Assembly: GCF_016808335.1 (NCBI RefSeq)
Contig: NC_053153.1
Span: 17,681,033 to 17,745,032, forward strand
Length of the DNA stretch: 64,000 nucleotides
Direction of reading: 5' to 3'
DNA from: Panicum virgatum
Taxonomy: Eukaryota > Streptophyta > Magnoliopsida > Poales > Poaceae
Of the stretch, positions 1-10,321 are shown in pieces; the first letter of the stretch is position 1, and the number at the start of each line of letters is the position of its first letter. The notes under the pieces are model-generated. The model saw nothing but the letters and a program-made list of their open reading frames with translations, made no database searches and had not been told where the DNA came from. The position numbers and the translations under genes were made by a program.

Positions 1-540
1 CTCCTCAGAGCCGGGGAAAGGTCCCTTGGAACCTCCGAACCTGACTATGGAGACTCGGTGCTGACCGAAGACCCTATGGAACGAAGATTGGAGGTTCTCG
101 GGGGCCATCGGAAGGCAGCAGGACTGCTCCGTGACCTCCGATGGTGCGGAGGCCTTGTCATGATTGCTCGAAGGTGATGGCACGTAAAGAATGTGAACCT
201 GAGACTGGGGTTACCTTCGAATTCACATGAGAAGCGTGACTCGCTAGGAGTAGGCAATTTGTACACTATAAGCTTTTGAAATGCCCATTAGCCAGAAATC
301 CTCTAAATAGTTCGGATAGGTAGGGGTATTTGGGGAATCTTGTAACGAAGGTTGGAGATATAAATACCTCCTCATTTTTCACATTGCCCTCTTTTCATTG
401 TAACTTGATGATCAAATTTTGACATGTTGTTCGGTCAATGGTTGTCAAATTAAGGTGGACCTAATGTAATATAAATTTTAAGCAATAGAGTGAAGAAATA
501 AATGGGTTACTAGAGAGAGAGTACAAGATGTGTCTACGCA
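1..540 (+). repeat. Probable truncated LTR fragment
   Basis: No gene is seen. The stretch has the feel of an LTR: a moderately GC-rich start and then a TATAAATA box at 359-366, placed like an LTR promoter and followed by a pyrimidine-rich segment. Neither a TG start nor a CA end with a target duplication could be found, so it is at best a fragment cut by the window edge. Inference only. Confidence 0.35.
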
Positions 541-599
541 CCAAAACAGACCCTAAAATTTACATGTGCACACATGCCCGGTGATCCTATGAGAGAAAG

Positions 600-930
600 T
601 AAATGATTTCAGCTACTGATTTGCCTTTGTCCTGATTTACATCCTTACACTCTCCTATATATATGTACCCCGCCTAGTGTCAGTTCCCTCACTCCTCGTA
701 ACATATATACTAGCTATATGGCATGCAGTTTCATATTATATGTTAGAGACGGATACAATTAAGCTTGCTCGATCTTCCTCGGAATGGGTAGCATCAGCAA
801 CCACATCCCAGCGATTGTTGCAGTTCCATGACAGCCCACACTCCACATCTCCACAGACATGTTACATGCAACGCGCACTCGAGTCTGCCATTCAGCTTGA
901 TCCAGCATGCTCGATTCTAGCTTAACGCTT
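600..930 (+). repeat. Dispersed module copy A (ATGGGTAGCATCAG)
   Basis: First of four related modules in this window. It runs from an AAATGATTT...GATTTGCCTTT start, through an AT-rich TATATATA stretch and TCGTAAC, to ATGGGTAGCATCAGCAACC with the ATG at 784. Related copies have the motif at 1367, 2850 and 17127. No intact open frame is shared by all copies, so this may be either a decayed short gene or a non-coding repeat. Confidence 0.5.
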
Positions 931-1234
931 GATCCAACTAATTAAGATGCTCCCATCAAGCAAAGATGAGCACGCGCTTCGTCGTCTCTGGTAATGGCTG
1001 TCTAGAAACGCAATCATATGCTAGAGAAAACTTAGTGAAAAGCGCAAATGTCAAGTATAGCAAAGTGAATAAGGAATACAGATAGGCGTTCAATTATTAC
1101 TTCCATTTTAACCCACATCAATCTCCTACAAATAATACTACAAGATGGGCCCATGCTCAGAACGACTGTATAGATAGAATAGGTTGTGCAGAACCTTGGT
1201 GCTCCTCGGCGGGACTGGAGAGACCAGCCATCAG

Positions 1235-1460
1235 TAAATGATTTTGCCTACCGATTTACCTTTTTACGAGTTCAATTTATTTTTCATATATATTTCCTCT
1301 CGTAACAATATATTGGGGTCAAATGTAGACATTGTATTTCCGTGCACCTGCCTCAAATCGATCAGAATGGGTAGCATCAGAACCATGTCTCAGCGAGAGC
1401 GAGCTAATGGCGGCGCCTTTCGTCAAGCTTCGCTTGCTCGTGCAGCAGGCACTTAGCAGT
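1235..1460 (+). repeat. Dispersed module copy B
   Basis: Second copy of the module at 600-930. It shares AAATGATTT(T)...GATTTACCTTT, an AT-rich stretch with CTCGTAAC, and GAATGGGTAGCATCAG with the ATG at 1367. Similarity fades downstream of the ATG. Copies A and B lie 0.6 kb apart in the same orientation and so look like an old tandem duplication. Confidence 0.5.
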
Positions 1461-1500
1461 GCAGACGCTTGCTCGTGCAGCAGGCACTTAGCAGTGCAGA
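1431..1500 (+). repeat. 35-bp tandem duplication
   Basis: Two adjacent near-identical 35-bp units (1431-1465 and 1466-1500), each carrying CTTGCTCGTGCAGCAGG and ACTTAGCAGTGCAGA. A recent local duplication with no coding significance seen. Confidence 0.85.
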
Positions 1501-1680
1501 GACAAGTGTGTACGTCCGTCCATCGCTCTCCGCCTGGGCGTTGTTGCGCTGCCTGCGCTACGCCTCACCTCTTGGTGGTGCGTTCTGCTGTCCGCGGCCG
1601 GGAACTGTCCGGTTCGGCTGATGAAAATTTAAGCCAGCACTGTTTCATCAAATAGTCAGTGTGTGTTGTCTACTAGAAAA

Positions 1681-2449
1681 CTAGGCGCATGGCCCGCGCA
1701 TTTGCGCGGGTAGTATTAAAAATTTTAAAATTTGTGTATCATAGTATCCTTACTATTTTTGAAAAATTATACTATTTGTTACCATACATCACCCTATTCA
1801 TTATCGTAAATTATGTCTTATTGTTGGTTAAAACAATTCAAATATGATCTACTTGTAATAACAATTTGATTTGTTTAGCTTTAATAATATTATACATATA
1901 ATTATTCTTATTTTATTTTTATTTTGATTGATTGTTGTTAGCTTTAGATTTTATTAATAGTATATGTTTGTAACTGATACATAGTTAAATGATATTTTAT
2001 ATTTAATTTTTTGTAATGGCATTGGTGGGTGATTTTTAGTTAGGCACACGGGTATTTTAGGCTAATTTTTATCGTAATGGCAGTGGTGGGTAAGGCTATT
2101 TTTTATCGTAATAGCAGTGGTGGGTAATTTTTATTTTTTTATTTTTCTCCTATTAACGTGGGAATTTCTAGACCTTGAGAGCGAACGTGGAGGCTCGGTT
2201 TGTTGGCCAAATAATAAAATAATAGTATGTGTTTATAATTTATACATAGCTAAATGGTATTTTATATTTAACTTTTTTTAATGGTATTGGTGGGTGATTT
2301 TTAATAGGCACAGCGGTATTTTAGGCTAATTTTTATCATAATGGCAGTGGTGGGTATTTTTTATTTTTTTATTTTTCTCTGATTAATGTGGAAATTTCTA
2401 TACCTTGAGAGCGAATATGAAGGCTCCATTTGTTGGCCAAATAATAAGA
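1681..2449 (-). mobile_element. Non-autonomous Helitron
   Basis: On the minus strand the element ends in a GC hairpin (CCCGCGC-AAAT-GCGCGGG, 1693-1710) followed about 8 nt later by terminal CTAG, with host T next. The other end begins TC (2449-2448) with host A before it, which is the A|T insertion preference of Helitrons. At 769 bp it has no coding capacity. Inside, a segment carrying GGTGGGTGATTTTTA...GTTGGCCAAATAATAA occurs twice (about 2020-2210 and 2285-2449). The duplicated host copy at 13,970-13,990 lacks it. Confidence 0.8.
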
Positions 2450-2759
2450 TCATAAATGCGTGACATCTTTTATTTTGTCTGATCCCTGGCGGCCGGCCGG
2501 TTTAATTTGGGCCACGGATCCACACAGCCACCAGCAGCCAGCCACTTTTGGTTGAGGCGATGGTTCACGCACACTGACACGCATGTGGCTACTAGCACTG
2601 CTGCAAGCACGTCGCATTAACACGGACGGGATTTTCAGAGATTTATTAAAATAAATTGTAAATGCGTGTTTATTACTTGAGTTGGTCAAAGAATTTCAAT
2701 GCAGATCCAATATATGTTTACACGCATACAATATACACCTCCCGATATCAAGTGTTAAC

Positions 2760-2960
2760 TATACTTGCAACTATATGAAGTTGTAGTTCAATATATATAT
2801 ACTATATGCCAGAGTCTCAGAGTTCACTGTGTGCTCAGTTTTGCTCAGAATGAGTAGCATCAGGAACCATGCTCGTCCCGGCGAACTCGATCTCCTCGGT
2901 CGGTCAGTCTCCGCAGCGCCACGCGCTGGCTGCACCTTCAGTCGAACTACTCTCTCACGC
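2760..2960 (+). repeat. Dispersed module copy C
   Basis: Third copy of the module: an AT-rich lead, GCTCAGTTTTGCTCAGAATG and ATGAGTAGCATCAGGAACC with the ATG at 2850. It opens a 90-codon frame rich in Arg and Ser with no recognisable domain. Copy D at 17,085-17,230 is its counterpart in the second segmental copy and has ATA in place of ATG, which argues against a conserved coding role. Confidence 0.5.
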
Positions 2961-3756
2961 ATTAGGATGTGGGTGGCTGGCCTGCAGCGCTGCAATTGCA
3001 AGCACTTCATGTTCACACTATCAAACTTGAAGATTGATCTCCTTGTATTGAAGTCTTATCTTAACAAGTTTTACCGTATAAAATACAAGGCATCGTTGTA
3101 ATTGAAACTGCTGGTAGACTGAGAACAATGGTTATCTTTCAAAAAATCAATTTTCCAAATAGCTCCTATAAAAAAATCCTCAACCAGTTGACCAAACCCT
3201 AATAGTCAATATTAGCAGAAAATGAATTTGGCCTATGATTATTGTTTGAACTAACTGCACTGCAGTGAGAGGTTTAAAAAATGAATTCTTGGACCCTGCT
3301 CGAAACCCTAGCTCTGCCATAGTTCACACGCACGGAATTTAGATTTTAAACTAAAACTTGAGCAACTTGTGTTGAGTTGAGAGCTTTCCATACAAATTGA
3401 AACTTGGGCATTTTCAAACTAGTGGATTATATCAACCCAACTGTAGTTGCTATAGCGCTTCTAAACATTATCAATCGTCAGGTATAGCGGGCACACTCAA
3501 AAAAAATGCATGCACACTCATTTCTAGGATACACGCATGCAATTGTGCTTTTATTAGTACCTCGTAGAAACTAACCCAGCATATTTTATGAATAACGAAA
3601 TCACCGTATGTTTCTCCCTATCAAATGACACGTTGTGTACCTCTAAACAAAGGCACTGGTTAATTCATGAAATAAATCTAAGAAAAAGGACCATCCGCGT
3701 TGAGTTAGGGGCTCGAAACTAGATGGGCATGTTTGACCATAAAAAATCTTATCAGT

Positions 3757-4741
3757 CAAGGTTCTAAATAACTGGCTATAGCCACCGCTATAGCCTACTA
3801 TAGCTTTTAGGAGAGGAAAAAGCTAGGACATCCGTCTCTTAGCCCTAAAAGGCTAAATCCGCTAGTAGCGGGCTATATCCCGCTATAACCGCTAAATTAA
3901 GGGTTATTTAGCCAGCTAAATCATATAAATTAGCCTTTATTTATTGTTACTTTAGTATTGAACTTTGTCATTTACAAAATTTAGTATTTCGTCAACGATG
4001 TAATGAGGGAATGAAGTCTAAGACGTACTTCAGTTCATGAAATTTTCTGGATTTCATGTTTATATGCAAAATTACTCAAAGATTTATGCATGATGTTGAA
4101 ATAGAAATGCATAATTGTGAGAAGCTCCTAGAAGATTAGAGAGTATGCATGAACAATGGTCACCATGGTTCTTGGTGAAACATGGAATACTCTAGAAATT
4201 AGATATTTGTATGGTTAGATAAGTATTAAGAAAATTCTAGAGTTAGATATTTGTAAAGAAGTGTGCAGAAGATGGACATATGAAAAAACCATATGAGTCA
4301 TGGTGTCCTATAAATAGGGGTACTCCCCTCCCCTCTTGCCATACCATGGCATAAGAGGTCTCAAGTAGGAGATGGCAAGGTTGCCATCTAGTGTAGTGGT
4401 GTCGTGGTAGGTAGTCACATAAAGAGTGCAAGAGTCATGTGTTGTACTAAGTTATGGTGAATAAAGAGTTAAATTTTCATATAGAGTTGTTCTCTCATAT
4501 TAGTGTTTAGGTGAATGTCTTTTTGGTGTAGTGTGAGCATAGGATCCACAGAAGAAGTGATATCAAACTATTTATGTACAACTTCTCGTTAGTCAGTGTC
4601 AAGGTTAGGGGCGCCAATTTCTCAACACATGGTATTTATAGAAATGCTAAATGGATTAGCTAGGTTATAGACCGCTATAGCCTTTCTTAGCCTCTACAAA
4701 CACCAAACATTAAATGCCTTAGCCCGCTATTTTAAACACTG
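3757..4741. mobile_element. Decayed TIR element carrying a nested solo LTR
   Basis: Comparison with the empty site near 17,720 (CTTATCAGTTGAGGTACC) bounds this insertion. The ends are imperfect inverted repeats, CAAGGTTCTAAATA... and ...TATTTTAAACACTG, with internal GCTATAGCC/GCGGGCTA repeats typical of a hAT-like MITE. Subtracting the nested LTR leaves about 450 bp. No clean target duplication survives, so the superfamily is uncertain. Confidence 0.6.
4094..4627 (+). mobile_element. Solo LTR, copia-like (534 bp)
   Basis: It begins TGTTGAAAT and ends TTCTCAACA (TGTTGA/TCAACA inverted termini). It contains a TATAAATAGGGG promoter-like box near 4310 and is flanked by near-matching 5-bp repeats, CATGA before and CATGG after. 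No internal retroelement sequence is present, so this is a solo LTR left by recombination. It sits inside the older TIR element at 3757-4741. Confidence 0.75.
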
Positions 4742-5430
4742 ATTGAGGTACCGCCACTTTGTACGTAGATGGTGGTTTTTTATTGAGTAAAGCTAAGCCA
4801 GATACGATTTTCCATTTCTGTTAATGTGTTTTTAGTAAATTTGCACCTATATATCATGTCACTTTATCTCCCACATTTATTCGTTCTTAATAACATGCAT
4901 TTATACTCATGCCACGTGCAGCCTTCTCCCAATGTATCTCTTTATATACTACCACAAGCCTACGACCTTGTGAATATCTAGTAGTCCACATTAGACATTG
5001 TTACCTCCACATTTCCTCTCTCGCATGTCCACATTTCTCAGTTCCACTGCTACGTGTGTATGGTGATATATATGGATGGACAGAACCACCACAACAGAAA
5101 GGATGTGCATGTAGAGTTCCAAGTTACCAATGCAATTTAGCTAGGCATTAGGCATTCAGTTCAATGCAGGGTGCGAACAGCTGGAATTGGGCGGGACCGG
5201 AAAAATGAAAGGGGACAAAATGAAATGACGACGGAGTTATGGGGCCACGCTTGGTTAAAGGCTCACCATGGCTGCCAATCATCCGTTGAGTGGTTGTGTT
5301 GTCCAGCATACCACTCGTTTGACCCATTCTGATGATCCAGCAGCACTGTTGTTTTTTCGGATGAACTTACGTGATGGCTGTTGTACTCACAAAAAGCTTG
5401 ATGTTATATTTGATACTTGGAAAGAAAAAT

Positions 5431-6016
5431 TACTTTTCCTCCCTCAACTATCGTAAAAGTCTGATTTGGGACTCTCAACTATAAATCCGGGTATCTAGTC
5501 TCCCCCAACTATTAAAATCATTTGTTTACCTCCCTCGGCGGTTTCACAAGCGATTTTTGCATTTCTTTTTATCGGGTTTTTCTTTCTTACCTATTTTTCA
5601 CTCAATTGAGGTAGCAACATGGATAAAAAAGTTATAAAAATTGACATATAGTGGTGGAGGAGAGTACACAGAGCCCAATTTCACTACCTTTTGAAGTTGA
5701 TACTCAGAAAAAAATTGAACTTTGAAATGTTGAAGAAAGAAAGCATTCAAACTTCATTGAATTTTCAAAGCATCAAGATGAGCTCCATGTTTCACAAAAT
5801 TTAAACTGCGTGATACATATTAGAAGTACATCATTAGAGAATTTTTATGTGCATAGATTCTATAGCAAAATTTTAAGTTTTTAAGACAGAGTCAAATTTG
5901 AGTCCGACCTCCACACCAGACCCATCCTGATGCCTAGCTATTTTCATCCAAAGCGGGCCGAGGCATTTTAATAAGAAGCTCTAGCGAGTCATCGCAGTTA
6001 GATGCATAGTCATTCT
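5431..6016. other. Intergenic, with a truncated MITE-like stretch
   Basis: Positions about 5440-5560 carry CTTTTCCTCCCTCAACTAT and related short direct repeats typical of a common grass MITE, but no matching opposite terminus is visible. The remainder is AT-rich and shows no gene. Confidence 0.4.
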
Positions 6017-6573
6017 TGTTGACGCCTTTTCTGGTCAACACACGAATGCGCAAGATTGCGCGACGCGAGGAGGGGCTCCTTGCAGCACCTCCAGCGTGGA
6101 GCGGTTAGACCGGTCACCGTGCAGAACGACGACGATCCGACGAACGCTCACCTAGGAGGGACCCCGTCGGGGCAAGCACACGTAGGGTTGCCCTAGGCTC
6201 GGCAGGCCAGTTAGGGTGTCTTCAAACACCATGGAGATGAGGGAAAAACAGCATGTCGAGGTTGGAAAAGCTAGGGTAAAGAGAGTAAGGTAAAAAGATA
6301 AAAGATGTGTTTTTGATATATTCGATTGGGTTGCATCCCTCAATCGGCCATGGCCCTTTATATTTATAGGGTGGGGAAGACTTACCCCGCAAAAAATTCT
6401 TTTTACAGATCAAAATCTATTAAATTCCCTAATTGTACTCGTTCTCCTCATGGATCGGTCCGACCGGTTGGACCCACCGATCAGACCGGTCGGGCTCTTG
6501 CCGGATCAACTACAGCACCAGACCGGTCAGACCGCTTGGTCAGACCAATTGATGCCAATTTTGGCTGTCAACA
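6017..6573 (+). mobile_element. Solo LTR (557 bp) with GACCGGTC palindromes
   Basis: It starts TGTTGACGCC and ends GGCTGTCAACA, giving inverted TGTTGAC termini. A TTTATATTTATAGGG promoter-like box lies near 6357. The second half has several ACCGGTC/GACCGG palindromic motifs (6450-6545). The bases on either side (ATTCT and TATGC) do not match, so the insertion is old or one border is rearranged. Confidence 0.6.
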
Positions 6574-6633
6574 TATGCTTTAGCGCCAAATTTAACAAAA
6601 ACCCATTTTTGTGATTCCTATCATCTTTGCTGA

Positions 6634-6863
6634 GGCCCTGTTTAGTTCCCAAAAATTTTCAAGATTTCCCGTCACATCGAATTTTTAGACACATGCATGA
6701 AGCATTAAATGTAGTTTAAAAATAACCAATTGCACAATTTATCTGTAGATGATGAGATGAATCTTTTGAGCCTAATTAGTTCATGATTGGACACTAATTA
6801 CCAAATAAAAACGAAAGTACTATAGTAGCTAAAGCCAAAAAAATTCACAAACTAAACACGGCC
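6634..6863. mobile_element. MITE with GGCCCTGTTTAGTT termini (230 bp)
   Basis: The left end is GGCCCTGTTTAGTTCCC and the right end AACTAAACACGGCC, an imperfect inverted repeat of about 14 bp. Inside are the characteristic GATGAATCTTTTGAGCCTAATTAG and ATTACCAAAT segments of a family found throughout grass genomes next to genes. It is non-coding, and a target duplication is not clear. Confidence 0.85.
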
Positions 6864-7004
6864 ACAAGGTTGAAGGTTCGAATCTTTTGTCTGCGCTATT
6901 TGTTCACCTTTTTACTGTTTTAGCACTGTTGGACATTTATTTTTACCATTTTTAGCTCCACTGGACATTGTTAAATGAGTGTAATGCCAAAAACAAATTC
7001 AAAA

Positions 7005-7085
7005 GGACTAGTGGTGTGGTGGTTGGATCTTCTACTTGTGTTGACCCTAGACATCTGTCAGGTTCGATTCCTATCTATATCCTTT
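7005..7085 (+). repeat. tRNA-derived (SINE-like) segment
   Basis: GGACTAGTGGTGTGGTGGTTGG resembles a degenerate pol III A box. An exact B box, GGTTCGATTCC, follows at 7061-7071. Folding does not give a credible tRNA, and no target duplication or clear tail was found. It is best read as a decayed SINE. Confidence 0.45.
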
Positions 7086-7975
7086 TTTATTTTTCCATTT
7101 ATTTTTGTGACTTAAAAATGCCAAAAGTTATTTGATATGTTTTACAACGTGTCAACACACTACTCACATTTGAAAACATGTCCAAATTTGTATCAATTTG
7201 TCTTTTTTTACAATTATGTCAAAAAAACGCATTTACATGAATATAGACGAATGTCTGATACGTTTTACAATGTGTCTATAGATTAACAATGCTTAGAAGT
7301 GTGTGTCATTTTGAGACGATATCAAATAACATGTTAAGAAATGTATTTACAACACTATTGATGTAATAAGCGTCTTTAATATCGTGACAATTTGACATGT
7401 TCTCAAAAACATCACATGAAGCATATTTACGAGCCCATGTGGAAACGCTTTGAAGTGGTGTTACTACTACAACGTATGTTGTGCTATCTGGTGTAGGAAG
7501 CTAGAGTATGAGGGAAGAAATGGGGAAATCAGAGTGGATAGAGGAAGAACAGCAGCCAGAAGATGAAGAACAGAAGCAAGTTGGGGGATCGATTCGTTCA
7601 TTATTCATCATACCCGGCAAAGCACAGGATCTCAAATAAAAAAAGCGCGGTCACAAGCCGACCGGCTGGCCACAACTCACCTTACCAAAGAGAGGGTGAT
7701 TGTTCCCAAACAAGCCAGCCAAACCAAACATCATTTAACCAATGCAAGCTTGGACCTACTAGTAGGCCTAATGGTGGGCCGTGAAAATCCGAGGGCCTCG
7801 TGGGCCTCCTAACTAATGGGCAACGATTTTAGGATTTGTTTTGGGCTTTTCAGATGAAGGGTAGGATTGGATTGGGCCGTGCTTCAAAAGAATCGGCGCA
7901 GTCTGAATTTTGGACTTGGTCCATACTAGCCCATGGATAGAAACTAAGGGCCTGGCCCGTGGATAATAGAAAAGG
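7086..7975. other. Intergenic, nothing recognised
   Basis: AT-rich sequence to about 7560, then mixed composition with many GGCC/GGGC words (7760-7970). Open frames are short and have no recognisable domain. Confidence 0.5.
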
Positions 7976-7979
7976 ACTC

Positions 7980-9065
7980 CTCCTTCGCGTTGCCGTTGGG
8001 GAGGGTATGGGCAATCTTGCGTTTATCCACACCCTTATCCAGAATTTAATTACCCATTCTATACCCTCCCCAAATTTATCCACATCCAATTATCCATACT
8101 CATTGGATAGCAGATAATTAATTGGATAAAATTTAAAGCCTCCAGCAACACATCAATATACTTTCATGAATTAAAGCCTCCAGCATCTGATGCATTTTCT
8201 GCGCCATTGGCCGAGGTATCGTGAGCATGAGGCGCCGCACTTCACCAACTCGCCGGCGGCGCAGTAGTGCCCGCCGCCGCTCCGTCCGCCGGACGCGGAC
8301 GCGGCGTGCTCGCAGTGGGCGTGTGGCCATGGCGATCGTATCTGCAGGGCACCACGGCGGCCAGCCGCGAGCGGCAGTGGACGTGTGGCCATGGCGATCT
8401 ATCTGCAGGGCACCATGGCGGCCATGCTCTTCATGCTGAGCCGCATCTATTGGCGCTGAGCATTGAGATGCTCTTCATTCTTCCTGCCAAGTACGACCTG
8501 CTCCAGCCGGCCGGCAGCATCGAGAGCTCCGAATGACGGATCAGTACCCATTGGCGCTGAGCACCCGTGAACTCATCAATGGTTCCTCTTTATAAAATCC
8601 TCCCTCGTTTATGGTTCAGTGTTCTCGCGTCTCTTGCCATCTGCATGCTCTCGTGCTTATTGCCATTGCTTCTCATCCTTATCCCATCCACTCGAGCCTA
8701 GGATTTCCCGTTGCAGTATGATGATGTCTGCAGAGGTATCCTAGCTTTGCCTGAGCTCCGCATGGATCTTGCCTGCTTGCACAGGTGTGCACACGGCGAG
8801 CGACGCAGTGGGATTGGACGAGCGCGGAAGAGGCGATGGAGACAGGTAAGCTCTTGCACACGAGCCACCAACTGATGACTAACGTTGAAGAAGATGGAGC
8901 AACGGGTAGAGACGGGGACCCTGCCCGTACCCTTTCTATGACGGGGATACCCATATCCTACCCTTCTATAAATGGGTGTATTATTTTGTGTCCATACCCT
9001 ACCCGTTTCACGGGGTGTGGATTTGGAGAATGGGTAAGGGTATCCAACGGCAACATGACTCCTCA
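7980..9065. repeat. Possible non-autonomous hAT with inverted subterminal repeats
   Basis: Two clusters of TACCC/TATCC words face each other: 7990-8110 (TTATCCACACCC, TACCCATTCTATACCCTCC) and 8930-9065 (ATACCCATATCCTACCC, CCATACCCTACCCG). Such subterminal repeats are typical of hAT elements. The GC-rich interior holds a roughly 70-bp tandem near-duplication (GTGTGGCCATGGCGATC at about 8320 and 8380). Termini and target duplication are not identified. Confidence 0.4.
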
Positions 9066-10105
9066 TCGTGGTAGGGTTAGGCTGGGCGTCTGCGAGGGCG
9101 CCGTCGCCGCCGCCGCTCGCGTGTGCTCCGCGGCTCCACCTCGTCGACGGCCATCGACGGCCTTGCTGGCGCTCGCCTCCCTCCTGGACGTCGCGCGGTT
9201 CTTTTCCCCGTCCGACATCCGGCGGTGTCGACCCCAAGAAGGCCGGCGCGGTGCCTCCCTCCTGTACCGCTAGACTTCGCGGCTCCGGACCTCGCCGCCT
9301 GCACCTTCTCGGGCGCCACGGCTGGTGAGGAAAAGGCTGAGATCCTCCCTTAATTCTTTTGATTTCACGCTACTGCTCTTGATCCCCACGCGCATTCACC
9401 CGCCCCTAATTCTTTTGATCTGGATCTGCAGGCTGCAGGCGGCGGCTGTTCTTGCTTGAGGACCTGAGGGAGCTCACAGGCCAGCCAACAACTCCGATCC
9501 CTTCCCGGCGGATTCCACAGGTGACCAAGAAGCTCCAGGCGTCGAGATCACGCACGTGTTCATCTCCTCACAGTGAGCCGCGGCTGGCTGCCTGGCTTAT
9601 CTGCAGGTTTCATTTTCAGACTTCATTCTGTTTGCGTGTGTTCAGACTTCATTTTCAGCCCCTCACAGACTTCATTGTAAAACGCACTTAATATTACTTT
9701 TGCTCCTTTTCAGACTTCATTCTGTTTAAGAAAATTTAATTGGACAAACGAGCTAGAACCGTATCACACGTCATCCTAAATTCACAATCACTTGCTAGTT
9801 TCATGCCTATTTAATTCCAGGTGTAGTACTTAATGTTATAATAAGAGGTTGTATACAAACACAAAGTCACAACGCATGCCATTACTTCTGCCAGGCACCA
9901 TACATTTCATATAAATGTGATTTGCGTGTGCTGTTAGTTACTGACCTCCCGTAGCTGTGAATGTTCTTAGAAATTTTTTGACGAGAGATTGGTTCTCATT
10001 TGTTACCGCCTGTTTGCTTTTATACAGTTTCTTTTCAATTCAAACTCATACCATCAATATTTTGTTGCCATTTAACTGACTACAATGCATCAAATCATAT
10101 TTCAG
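9066..10105 (+). other. Gene-like fragments of unknown origin upstream of an RRP42 exon
   Basis: Two GC-rich stretches resemble plant exons bounded by plausible splice sites: 9066-9326, ending before GTGAGG, and 9435-9575, preceded by CTGCAG. Neither translates into a protein I recognise, and neither matches the N-terminal part of RRP42 as I know it. The rest is AT-rich and intron-like. Possibly a composite of captured fragments. Confidence 0.35.
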
Positions 10106-10232
10106 GTGCTGCAATTGATCTGTCATCCCTAATTGTTGTTGAGGGAAAGGTATGCTGGGATCTGTACACATTGATGGACTTGTGGTCAGTTCTGATGGTA
10201 ACCAACTAGATGCGTTAGCTGCTGCTATAAAG
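10106..10232 (+). pseudogene. Captured exon of exosome subunit RRP42 (RNase PH fold)
   Basis: With intact acceptor (TTTCAG|GT) and donor (AAAG|GTGAGT) sites, this 127-bp exon reads GAAIDLSSLIVVEGKVCWDLY and then, after a frame change, DGLVVSSDGNQLDALAAAIK. That closely matches the core of plant RRP42 (EXOSC7-like), a ring subunit of the RNA exosome. A 2-bp AC repeat near 10,167 (TACACATTGATGG) shifts the frame, so it cannot encode the normal protein. Flanking RRP42 exons were not found, and the next intron is interrupted by a CACTA element. It is therefore a dead or captured gene fragment. A partially deleted, once complete local gene is the alternative. Confidence 0.75.
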
Positions 10233-10321
10233 GTGAGTGTTGATTTTTATTGGTCGTTTCTTGCAGTTTTCATTGTCATCTTTTTCACAACTGTTCCAGC
10301 GGTGCCCAGCTAATGTATAAT

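Larger units (their letters stand above)
1610..5430 (+). repeat. Segmental duplication, copy 1
   Basis: Blocks of this segment reappear in the same order and orientation at 13,895-20,150. Shared landmarks are TTAAGCCAGCACTGTTTCAT (1631 and 13,918), GATGGTTCAC-CACACTGACACGC (near 2560 and 14,025), TGAACTAACTGCACTGCAGT (near 3248 and 17,278), AGATGGGCATGTTT (near 3721 and 17,687), the CACATTTATT/CTAATAACATGC block (near 4870 and 17,850) and CATCCGTTGAGTGGTTGTG (near 5280 and 18,350). Roughly 85-90% identity by eye. Private insertions here are the Helitron at 1681-2449 and the element at 3757-4741. No intact gene is seen in it. Confidence 0.85.

Noticed and set aside
6012..6578. Target duplication around the 557-bp solo LTR
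   Set aside because: The flanks ATTCT and TATGC differ, so none is claimed.
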